NCBI GenBank assembly: GCA_002351365.1
Contig: DEGE01000014.1
Location: 1,784 to 9,794, forward strand
Direction of reading: 5' to 3'
Origin: Candidatus Saccharibacteria bacterium UBA2834
GTDB lineage: Bacteria > Patescibacteriota > Saccharimonadia > Saccharimonadales > Saccharimonadaceae
Length of the DNA stretch: 8,011 nucleotides
The position numbers and the translations under genes are program-made. This document shows positions 1 to 5,691 of this stretch, in pieces (position 1 is the first letter of the stretch; each line of letters begins with the position of its first letter). The notes below the pieces were generated by a model. The model had not been told where the DNA came from. It did not search any database and was given only the letters and a program-made list of their open reading frames with translations.

Positions 1-32
1 GTTTGCCCATGCCGAACAAGATAAATTTTCAT
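1..32 (-). CDS. histidine phosphatase (phosphoglycerate mutase-like) family protein, N-terminal fragment
   Basis: Read on the minus strand from base 32, the codons give MKIYLVRHGQ followed by a codon beginning AC, which must be Thr. This is the classic N-terminal strand and RHG motif of the histidine phosphatase superfamily; His8 would be the residue that is transiently phosphorylated. Members include cofactor-dependent phosphoglycerate mutase, alpha-ribazole phosphatase and many broad phosphatases, and ten codons cannot separate them. The gene runs leftward out of the window and is divergent from metK. A TATGAT hexamer on the minus strand (bases 42-47) would start transcription about three bases before the ATG, so this gene may also be almost leaderless. 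No Shine-Dalgarno sequence is visible. The call rests on a short but very characteristic motif. Confidence 0.72.
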   Translation of the reverse strand, partial: MKIYLVRHGQ

Positions 33-40
33 GTTATAAT
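32..40 (+). promoter_or_regulatory. metK promoter, extended -10
   Basis: TGTTATAAT is a perfect extended -10 (TG at 32-33, TATAAT at 35-40). No convincing -35 hexamer lies 16-18 bases upstream, which is usual for extended -10 promoters. Predicted transcription start is near base 47, giving a leader of about 100 bases that contains the whole riboswitch. The element abuts the start codon of the divergent phosphatase gene. Confidence 0.7.
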
Positions 41-60
41 AATCATACATTAACAATTTA

Positions 61-148
61 ATATCAAGAGACAGGGAGGGACCGGCCCAATGATCTGTCA
101 GCAACCTACGCAAGCAAGGTGCTAATTCCGTCCAGAAAGGAAAGATAT
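61..148 (+). promoter_or_regulatory. SAM-I-type riboswitch (S box) controlling metK, with the start codon inside P1
   Basis: The conserved SAM-I core is readable in order: ATCAAGAGA, GGAGGGA, GGCCC, ATGA, CAGCAACC, AAGGTGCTAATTCC and GGAAAGAT. Predicted helices: P1 is 61-65 with 144-148. P2a is 70-74 with 95-99 (GACAG/CTGTC), followed by a kink-turn. P2b is 78-80 with 86-88. P3 is 104-107 with 117-120 and seems capped by a C-G pair around a GCAA tetraloop. P4 is 131-133 with 139-141. A pseudoknot can form between 83-85 (CGG) and 128-130 (CCG). The metK Shine-Dalgarno sequence AAGGA (137-141) overlaps the 3' arm of P4. The first two bases of the metK ATG (147-148) are the last two bases of P1. 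Binding of S-adenosylmethionine, which stabilises P1 in this class, should therefore hide the ribosome site and shut off translation, giving feedback on SAM synthetase. No terminator hairpin separates the aptamer from the gene. Class assignment is from motif recognition, not a covariance search. Confidence 0.88.
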
Positions 149-1157
149 GTCAAAATCTTCAATCAAACATCATTTTATTACGCGCACGGCTGAATTTGTG
201 TCGCCACAACATCCAGATAAAATCTGCGATATTATCTCCGATACGATTCTGGATGCATTTTTGCGCGAAGATCCGCAAGCGCGTGTCGCCGTCGAGACGA
301 TGGGTGGTCACGGTAAGGTGTATTTATTAGGCGAGGTGACTAGTAGGGCTAAAGTTGACTATCAGAAATTGGTTCAGCCGCTAGTCGGTGAAAATATCGA
401 GATTGAAACGAATATTGTTAAACAAAGTCCAGAAATCGCACGCGGCGTAGATGAGGGCGGTGCGGGTGATCAAGGTATTATGGTAGGGTACGCCTGTGCC
501 GAAAATGCCGAATATTTGCCGACTGAATATGTGTTAGCGCGCAATTTATGCAAGTTCCTGTTTGCATTACATCCATTTGATGGCAAGACGCAAATCACGG
601 CTGAATTAGAATATGGTCCGAAAGGGAATTTTCTTAGCGCGCAAATTAAACACGTCGTAATTAGTTGGCAAAAAGTCGCCACGAAGCAACTTTGCGCTGA
701 TTTAACGGCTTGGTTTACGCAATTACCGCCAAAAGTATTAGTAGATACGACGGTCAAAGTTAGCATTAATCCGGCTGGCGACTGGCAGATTGGCGGCTTT
801 GAAGCGGACTCTGGCTTGACCGGCCGTAAGCTAATAGTCGATAATTATGGCCCACGCGTGCCGATTGGCGGTGGCGCTTTTTCTGGCAAGGATCCAAGCA
901 AAGTTGATCGTTCGGCGGCTTATATGGCGCGCAAAATTGCTGTTGATTATTTAAACGAACGCGACGCGCATGAAGTATTGGTTAACATTTCGTATGCGCT
1001 GGGCGAATCGGAGCCAATCGATGCGACGGTCTTTATTGATGGCGAACCGGAGACTATTTCAGGCTATGACTTGTCGCCGCGTGCAATTATTCGTGAATTG
1101 GATTTGTTGCGGCCCCATTATGCTGAGCGGGCAAAATGGGGGCATTTCTCGCTTTAG
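147..1157 (+). CDS. metK: S-adenosylmethionine synthetase (compact form)
   Basis: Makes S-adenosylmethionine from methionine and ATP in the cytoplasm, releasing phosphate and diphosphate. Diagnostic motifs are HPDK (22-25, with the catalytic-type His22), GAGDQG (105-110), DSGLTGRK (221-228) and GGGAFSGKDPSKVDRS (241-256), the phosphate- and Mg-binding signature. At 336 aa it is about 50 residues shorter than the E. coli enzyme. It lacks the segment just before GAGDQG, and it ends almost directly after the conserved GHF near the C-terminus, without the usual FPWE tail. The N-terminal motif reads SPQHPDK instead of the common SEGHPDK. The ATG at 147 is supported by AAGGA five bases upstream and by the riboswitch, whose P1 helix includes it. 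The gene is monocistronic by appearance, since lepA has its own promoter just after the TAG stop. Identity is firm; the compactness is probably lineage-specific. Confidence 0.97.
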   Translation: MSKSSIKHHFITRTAEFVSPQHPDKICDIISDTILDAFLREDPQARVAVETMGGHGKVYLLGEVTSRAKVDYQKLVQPLVGENIEIETNIVKQSPEIARGVDEGGAGDQGIMVGYACAENAEYLPTEYVLARNLCKFLFALHPFDGKTQITAELEYGPKGNFLSAQIKHVVISWQKVATKQLCADLTAWFTQLPPKVLVDTTVKVSINPAGDWQIGGFEADSGLTGRKLIVDNYGPRVPIGGGAFSGKDPSKVDRSAAYMARKIAVDYLNERDAHEVLVNISYALGESEPIDATVFIDGEPETISGYDLSPRAIIRELDLLRPHYAERAKWGHFSL

Positions 1158-1162
1158 ACCTC

Positions 1163-1191
1163 TTAAAATCCGCTTGACAATATGCTAAAAT
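1163..1191 (+). promoter_or_regulatory. lepA promoter, leaderless geometry
   Basis: An extended -10 (TG at 1183-1184, TAAAAT at 1186-1191) ends six bases before the lepA ATG, so the predicted start of transcription is the A of ATG at 1198. A weak -35-like TTAAAA lies at 1163-1168 with 17-bp spacing. No Shine-Dalgarno sequence precedes the ATG. Confidence 0.6.
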
Positions 1192-1197
1192 AGATGC

Positions 1198-2976
1198 ATG
1201 GATATAGAGAAAATCCGTAATTTTTGTATTATCGCACACATCGATCACGGCAAGTCGACGCTTGCTGACCGCATGCTCGAAATCACCGGCACGGTTGCGA
1301 AGCGCGAGATGAAGTCGCAATTGCTCGACAGTATGGAACTTGAGCGCGAAAAAGGCATCACGATTAAGCTGACGCCAGTTCGTATGCAGTACAAAGGTTA
1401 CGCTCTAAACTTAATCGACACTCCTGGCCACGTTGATTTTTCTTATGAGGTCTCACGCAGCCTGCAGGCAGTAGAGGGCGCCATTTTGGTGGTCGATGCT
1501 ACGCAGGGAATCCAGGCCCAAACTCTAGCAAACGTTTATTTGGCGCTCGAGCAAGATTTACGTATTATTCCAGTCATTAATAAAATTGACCTTCCGGCCA
1601 GCGACGTACCGCGCGTTTCGGCCGAGATCGTGAATCTGCTTGGCTGTGATGAGTCGGAGATTATCAAGGTATCCGCCAAAACTGGCGAGCATGTCGACGA
1701 AGTACTCGACGCAATCATTGAGCGTGTGCCGGCACCAAAGAAATCCGATAGCGATGAAATGCGCGCTTTAATTTTCGACTCATATTTCGATGATTATCGC
1801 GGTGTAGTTTTGTATGTGCGCATGTTTGATGGTGTTTTGCCAAAGAACGCCAACATTCACATGATGGCGACCGGCTCAAACGACATTGCACTAGAAGTTG
1901 GCGTGTTGAATCCAAAAATGTCACCCCGTAGCGAATTGCAGCCTGGCGAGATTGGTTACATCGTGACAAATCTTAAGGCAACGCGCGAGGCAAAGGTTGG
2001 CGATACGGTTACTTTGACTAAAGCGCCAGCCAAACAGGCGTTACCAGGGTATAAAAACGTCCGACCATTTGTTTATGCTGGTTTCTTCCCAGTTAGCAAT
2101 GATCAATACAAAGAGCTAAAAGAAGCACTCGAAAAACTTTCACTTAGCGACTCGGCGCTGCAATTTGAGCCGGAAAACTCACCGGTGCTGGGCTTTGGTT
2201 TGCGCATCGGCTTCTTGGGGCTGCTACATATGGACATTATTCGCGAACGTCTCGAGCGGGAGTTTAAGCTAGATTTAATTGTTACAAATCCATCGACAGA
2301 CTATCATGTAACTTTAACGACTGGCGAAGAGTTAGACATTCGTTCAGCCTCCGATTTACCGGACATTACAAAGGTCGCCGAGATTCGCGAGCCTTGGACG
2401 AAGGGTGAGATTATTACGCCAAAAGAATATATTGGTCCGATTTTGGATTTGATTATTAATAAGCGTGGCCTGCAAAAGAATATCTCGTATATTGATACTC
2501 GTGCCGTGATAGATTTCGAGGCGCCAATGGCAAACCTACTAACCGACTTCTATGATCAGCTAAAATCCGCCACTTCTGGCTATGCTTCATTTAACTATGA
2601 ACTTGCGGGCTATAAGGCCGAAGACTTGGTGCGTATCGACTTTCTTGTCGCGGGTGAGCGAATCGATGCGTTAAGCGTAATGGCGCATCGTAGCGAGGCT
2701 GACGCGATTGGTCGTACGGTTACAAAGAAACTCAAAGAAGTGATTCCGCGCCAAAACTTCGAAGTTGCCTTGCAGGCCGCTATCGGTGCGCGAATAATCT
2801 CGCGCGAAACATTGGGGGCTTATCGCAAAGATGTGACGGTTAAAATCCATACTGGTGACCGCGACCGCAAGGCGAAATTGATGGAGAAGCAAAAACGTGG
2901 CAAAGCGCGCATGAAGCGCTTTGGAAAAGTTGATATTCCGAGCGAGGCATTTACGGTAATGCTAAAACGAGATTAA
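1198..2976 (+). CDS. lepA: elongation factor 4 (ribosomal back-translocase, LepA GTPase)
   Basis: A translational GTPase that binds the ribosome, promotes back-translocation or remodelling of stalled elongating ribosomes, and may aid 30S assembly. All G motifs are intact: G1 AHIDHGKST (13-21), the switch I region EREKGITIK (49-57), G3 DTPGH (74-78, with His78 as the GTPase-activating histidine), G4 NKID (128-131) and G5 SAK (159-161). The EF-G-like domains II, III and V follow, and then the LepA-specific C-terminal domain ending in a basic segment (KLMEKQKRGKARMKRFGK) that contacts tRNA and rRNA. At 592 aa it is close to the usual length of about 600. The start gives the family-typical IRNFCIIAHIDHGKS opening and coincides with the predicted transcription start, so the mRNA should be leaderless. 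The TAA stop lies at the foot of the terminator hairpin. No missing catalytic residues were seen. Confidence 0.98.
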   Translation: MDIEKIRNFCIIAHIDHGKSTLADRMLEITGTVAKREMKSQLLDSMELEREKGITIKLTPVRMQYKGYALNLIDTPGHVDFSYEVSRSLQAVEGAILVVDATQGIQAQTLANVYLALEQDLRIIPVINKIDLPASDVPRVSAEIVNLLGCDESEIIKVSAKTGEHVDEVLDAIIERVPAPKKSDSDEMRALIFDSYFDDYRGVVLYVRMFDGVLPKNANIHMMATGSNDIALEVGVLNPKMSPRSELQPGEIGYIVTNLKATREAKVGDTVTLTKAPAKQALPGYKNVRPFVYAGFFPVSNDQYKELKEALEKLSLSDSALQFEPENSPVLGFGLRIGFLGLLHMDIIRERLEREFKLDLIVTNPSTDYHVTLTTGEELDIRSASDLPDITKVAEIREPWTKGEIITPKEYIGPILDLIINKRGLQKNISYIDTRAVIDFEAPMANLLTDFYDQLKSATSGYASFNYELAGYKAEDLVRIDFLVAGERIDALSVMAHRSEADAIGRTVTKKLKEVIPRQNFEVALQAAIGARIISRETLGAYRKDVTVKIHTGDRDRKAKLMEKQKRGKARMKRFGKVDIPSEAFTVMLKRD

Positions 2977-3005
2977 AAAATCTCCCCAACGAGGGGAGAT
3001 TTTTT
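2975..3005. terminator. bidirectional intrinsic terminator between lepA and the kinase gene
   Basis: A perfect 13-bp inverted repeat (2975-2987 with 2993-3005) surrounds the five-base loop AACGA. The inner seven pairs are TCTCCCC/GGGGAGA and the outer six are A-T, so each strand reads as a GC-rich hairpin followed by a run of six U. It overlaps the last two bases of the lepA stop codon and lies four bases past the kinase stop, so it can end both convergent transcripts. Confidence 0.9.
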
Positions 3006-3009
3006 GTGG

Positions 3010-3648
3010 CTAGATAATTTCGCGGTCGATTTCGTGTGCCTTGATGGCGAGTTCTTCAATTACTTTTTGATAAACCGCTTCGCGATCGGCGGTTGCCGGC
3101 ACCGAAACTAATACCCCGCGCTTTTGATAGGTTTCGATTACTGGCATGGTTTTTTGAATAAATTCATCAATGCGCTTATCGAAAGCGGAAGATTCTTTGT
3201 CGTCCTCGCGTTCGCCACGGTCCATTAGGGTTTTGGCGGTCTGCCAACGCTTCTTTGCTTCTGCTTCAGAAATATTAAGGAGAATTACGGCTTTGATTGG
3301 ATGCCCAGCGTCCTCGGCCGCCTCAATAACTGGGTATTCTTCGCCCTCCCAACGTCCGACACTGCTTAATACTAGAGGATAAGATTGTAAATCCTGTCGG
3401 CTCAGATAAGGCAAAATAGAGTCGAGGAATTTGTTGGTATCAGCCAGTAGTCCCTGCTTCATTTCTTTTGCAAGGTCCTGGTCTTCTTCGGCGATATGAC
3501 GCAAGATTAGGCCAGAGCTGAGAAACTTTGCGCCTAAATCTTCGGCTAGGCGAATACCAACTGTGTCTTTGCCGGAAAAAGGCAAGCCGAAGATGTTGAT
3601 ACTACCAGTTCCTAGCCAATCTTTGATAGTACTAATGTTTTGCTCCAT
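3010..3648 (-). CDS. adenylate kinase-like nucleoside monophosphate kinase
   Basis: A 212-aa P-loop kinase of the adenylate kinase fold, probably transferring phosphate from ATP to a nucleoside monophosphate in the cytoplasm. The P-loop is GLPFSGKDT (21-29). LSSGLILR (43-50) matches the NMP-binding ISTGDLLR segment. GRWEGE (98-103) sits where adenylate kinases have DGFPR, with Arg99 probably equivalent. RGEREDD (144-150) followed by KRIDEF (158-163) matches the LID arginine region R-DD-R. The tail ETYQKRGVLVSV resembles the Adk C-terminal strand. The LID is short, without a zinc-finger insert. The start at 3648 (MEQNIST) is preferred over an in-frame ATG at 3720, because the longer form would run through the divergent promoter and into the opposite gene, and its extra residues look unlike the family. 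The substrate (AMP, CMP or other) cannot be told from the sequence. Transcription is divergent from the membrane protein gene, and the gene ends at the shared terminator. Confidence 0.8.
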   Translation of the reverse strand: MEQNISTIKDWLGTGSINIFGLPFSGKDTVGIRLAEDLGAKFLSSGLILRHIAEEDQDLAKEMKQGLLADTNKFLDSILPYLSRQDLQSYPLVLSSVGRWEGEEYPVIEAAEDAGHPIKAVILLNISEAEAKKRWQTAKTLMDRGEREDDKESSAFDKRIDEFIQKTMPVIETYQKRGVLVSVPATADREAVYQKVIEELAIKAHEIDREII

Positions 3649-3650
3649 GA

Positions 3651-3663
3651 TGATATAATAATA
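3651..3663. promoter_or_regulatory. bidirectional promoter with overlapping -10 elements
   Basis: On the plus strand, TGATATAAT is an extended -10 (TATAAT at 3654-3659) predicting a start at 3666, two bases before the ATG of the membrane protein. On the minus strand, TATTAT occurs twice, at 3655-3660 and 3658-3663. The first places the start exactly on the kinase ATG (3648). The second has an upstream TG and gives a three-base leader. The whole intergenic region is only 19 bp, so polymerase bound in one direction must exclude the other. Confidence 0.6.
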
Positions 3664-3667
3664 ACAT

Positions 3668-4912
3668 ATGGACAATGACGATAAAGGGTTGGGCATTGGC
3701 TCAACTGGTAAGAATCTCACTCAGGCTTTCAAAGAGGGTACGCTCTTTAGTAAGCCGGATACCACAAGTGGCGGTACAGGCTATGCGCCAAACGCCGATA
3801 ATATGAAACCGGTTGACGATACTGACGATTTGCAAAAAATCGCCGAAGGCGCCGATCCAGAGGCTGTCAAAAAAGCAGCCGAAGAGCGCGAAAAAGCTCG
3901 TGCATATAATCCACGCGACTTCGAAAACCGTCGCTCGCAAAGTATGGTTTATTCACAGCGGGAAGTCACAGAGCAGCAATTAGCAGACGTGCGAGCACGC
4001 AACGAGGCCGCCATGCGCGCCCAGCAGCATCAGATTGCCGAGGAGAAAGCAAAACGTGGCGCTTTCAAATTAGGCATTGGCATTTTTATTGCATTCTTAG
4101 TGATTATCGCTATTGTCTTGGTCTTTGTTGTCCTTACGAGTATCCGTAAGCCGGTCGCGCCGCCCGAGCCAGAACCAGAAGAAAAACCGACTGCGCTTTC
4201 AACTGTCGATGGCTACTCGTGTGAGACTCAGGTATGTGGCAAAGTTACAGACTTGCCCGATGGGCGCATTGTTTTGCGCGATACGGCGTATTATATCTAT
4301 AACACGCAAACAAAAGAGCGCGCTTCAACTACGATTGATACCGTAGATCACAATACAATTACTAGCTTTACTTGGGGTGGCAAGATATATTTAACACTCG
4401 ATCCAAGCTCTGGTCAGACCGCACTCTTCTCCGTAGACGAGAACCGCTATGTTACGCGTTACGACTACGATAAGTTCTATATTGACATTAACGACAGCGT
4501 TTATGATGAAATGCATCAAGTCGAAGGCGAATACATTGTGGCAAAAAGCGGCAGCAATCTTAAACTAATCGAACTAACTTCTGGTATGCAAGTTATTTCT
4601 GGCCATAATCGCGTCTTCATTCACGACGGTTATTTCTTTAGCTATCAGGAGGATGGCCGTATTTATGCCTACACGTCAGGCGGCGAGCTTATAAAAGTAT
4701 TAGACCCGTCCGAAGGCAGTGTTTTCTATACGCGTGAAGGCAGGCTGTTGTCATTTGAGGGTGAATATGCGACACTTCGATTCTTCTGCCACAGTACGAT
4801 GGACTGCCCCGGAGATGACGCTATCGCATTAGAGGTATATCGCGACGGTCCGCCAGATTATCTCGGCTACGTATCCAAGAATAGTAAGTTCTATCGCATT
4901 CCAACCAACTAG
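3668..4912 (+). CDS. single-pass membrane protein with extracytoplasmic beta-rich domain, unknown function
   Basis: No family recognised. The 414 residues fall into clear parts: a polar, mostly acidic and probably disordered N-terminal region (1-75); a charged Glu/Lys/Arg/Gln-rich helix, likely coiled coil (about 97-130); one hydrophobic membrane segment (about 135-158, rich in Ile, Val and Phe); a Pro/Glu linker (162-174); and a beta-rich domain (180-414). The last part has repeated short aromatic strands with Gly/Asp turns, such as GRIVLRD, GKIYLTLD, GYFFSYQEDGRIYAY and GRLLSFEGE. These recall irregular beta-propeller blades, but I cannot count blades reliably. The only four cysteines (185, 190, 374, 380) are all in this domain, as two close pairs. 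With no signal peptide and a basic stretch before the membrane segment, N-in/C-out topology is the likely one. The gene shares a divergent promoter with the kinase gene, and its stop codon lies inside the left arm of the CIRCE-like site of hrcA. It may be a cell-surface or envelope protein; function is open. Confidence 0.85.
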   Translation: MDNDDKGLGIGSTGKNLTQAFKEGTLFSKPDTTSGGTGYAPNADNMKPVDDTDDLQKIAEGADPEAVKKAAEEREKARAYNPRDFENRRSQSMVYSQREVTEQQLADVRARNEAAMRAQQHQIAEEKAKRGAFKLGIGIFIAFLVIIAIVLVFVVLTSIRKPVAPPEPEPEEKPTALSTVDGYSCETQVCGKVTDLPDGRIVLRDTAYYIYNTQTKERASTTIDTVDHNTITSFTWGGKIYLTLDPSSGQTALFSVDENRYVTRYDYDKFYIDINDSVYDEMHQVEGEYIVAKSGSNLKLIELTSGMQVISGHNRVFIHDGYFFSYQEDGRIYAYTSGGELIKVLDPSEGSVFYTREGRLLSFEGEYATLRFFCHSTMDCPGDDAIALEVYRDGPPDYLGYVSKNSKFYRIPTN

Positions 4913-4935
4913 CAGACCTTGCCAACGAGTGCTAA
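4909..4935 (+). promoter_or_regulatory. CIRCE-like HrcA operator, left arm degenerate
   Basis: The right arm GAGTGCTAA (4927-4935) is a perfect CIRCE half-site. Nine bases upstream, CTAGCAGAC (4909-4917) matches six of nine positions of the consensus left arm TTAGCACTC, with the canonical nine-base spacer between them. The spacer contains the -35 hexamer of hrcA (4919-4924), so a bound repressor would block polymerase. The left arm also contains the TAG stop codon of the upstream gene (4910-4912). Position, spacing and the adjacent hrcA gene make autoregulation by heat shock very likely. Confidence 0.8.
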
Positions 4936-4947
4936 AAGTAATACAAT
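4919..4947 (+). promoter_or_regulatory. hrcA-grpE-trmD promoter, leaderless geometry
   Basis: TTGCCA (4919-4924, five of six to consensus) and TACAAT (4942-4947, five of six) are 17 bp apart. The -10 ends six bases before the hrcA ATG at 4954, so the predicted transcript begins at the start codon. The promoter is embedded in the CIRCE-like operator. Confidence 0.72.
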
Positions 4948-4953
4948 TTAAGC

Positions 4954-5691
4954 ATGATGACTGAACGTCAAAAGCAAATCTTGTATGCAATTATTGAGGA
5001 ATATGCTGAGCTAGCTACGCCCGTCGGCAGCGTCACGCTAGCCAAGCTATTCGACGTCTCGTCGGCCACTATTCGTGCCGAAATGGGGAAGCTCGAGCAG
5101 ATGGGCTACCTTATGCAGCCACATACTTCGGCCGGTCGTATCCCGACCGATGCCGGCTATCGGCTCTACGTAAATTCTTTGCAAAAAAAAATTGACCATG
5201 AGCCAAAGAACAAAAAAGAAGTTGATGAAGGTCACGTCGACCGCACAACGCGAGCATTGGCGACTCGCATTCAGTCGCAGACGCGTGTAGATTATGCTGT
5301 CCGCGCCGCAGTGGATAGCCTAGTGGAATTGACCGGTAATCTCGGCCTCGCCACGCTGGGCGATCAGCTATACATTTCCGGCTTCAGCAATTTGTTTGCC
5401 CAGCCAGAATTTGCGCAAGCAGCACAAGTGCAGGCGGTGGGGCAATTGCTCGACAATATTAAACCTTGGCTACGTGAAGTTCAACCGAATGAGGCGATAA
5501 ATGTATATATTGGCACTGAAAATCCCGTCGGTAAGACTTCCAATGTGTCGCTAGTGATTTCACGTTTCCGTTCGCCGTATTCTGATCGCAGTTATATCGG
5601 CGTGCTCGGCCCAACCAGACAATCATACCGGCGCGTCATGTCACTAGTACGCCATGCTGGCTTAATGTTAGAGGAGATTATTTATGAATAG
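4954..5691 (+). CDS. hrcA: heat-inducible transcription repressor HrcA (short form)
   Basis: Negative regulator of class I heat-shock genes; it binds CIRCE operators, and in well-studied species its activity depends on GroEL. The N-terminal winged helix is well conserved (about 5-73), including PVGSVTLAKLF, VSSATIR (35-41) and PHTSAGRIPTDAGYRLYV (56-73). The C-terminal GAF-like half is also recognisable: GFSNLFAQPEF (143-153), IGTEN (186-190) and YIGVLGPTRQSY (214-225). At 245 aa it is roughly 100 residues shorter than typical HrcA. The missing part lies between LTGNLGLAT (126-134) and ISGFSNL (141-147), where others carry part of the GAF fold and the inserted dimerisation domain. A Lys/Glu-rich linker spans about 78-95. 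Two tandem ATG codons begin the ORF; the first matches the predicted transcription start. The end overlaps the grpE start by eight bases. Sequence on both sides of the gap is intact, so this is a compact protein rather than a frameshifted one. Confidence 0.93.
   Translation: MMTERQKQILYAIIEEYAELATPVGSVTLAKLFDVSSATIRAEMGKLEQMGYLMQPHTSAGRIPTDAGYRLYVNSLQKKIDHEPKNKKEVDEGHVDRTTRALATRIQSQTRVDYAVRAAVDSLVELTGNLGLATLGDQLYISGFSNLFAQPEFAQAAQVQAVGQLLDNIKPWLREVQPNEAINVYIGTENPVGKTSNVSLVISRFRSPYSDRSYIGVLGPTRQSYRRVMSLVRHAGLMLEEIIYE
5671..5676 (+). promoter_or_regulatory. grpE ribosome binding site
   Basis: GAGGAG, seven bases before the grpE ATG, is the strongest Shine-Dalgarno sequence in the window. It lies inside the last codons of hrcA. 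It fixes the start at 5684, and it contrasts with the absence of such sites before the promoter-proximal genes. Confidence 0.75.

Noticed and set aside
61..148. Leader as a SAM-II, SAM-III or SAM-IV element
   Set aside because: The kink-turn GGAGGGA/ATGA, CAGCAACC and AAGGTGCTAATTCC order is that of the SAM-I core. SAM-IV shares part of this core, but a P4 between J3/4 and P1, as here, is SAM-I-like; only a covariance search could exclude a SAM-I/IV intermediate.
1174..1179. Perfect TTGACA before lepA as a -35 element
   Set aside because: At 16-18 bp spacing the -10 would fall on or after the lepA ATG with no TATAAT-like hexamer; the extended -10 at 1183-1191 is only four to six bases downstream. 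It looks like a chance match.
3649..3720. Upstream in-frame ATG at 3720 extending the kinase by 24 residues
   Set aside because: The extension would cross the divergent promoter and overlap the start of the opposite gene; its residues (including CYYYII) are the promoter read as protein and do not resemble the kinase family.
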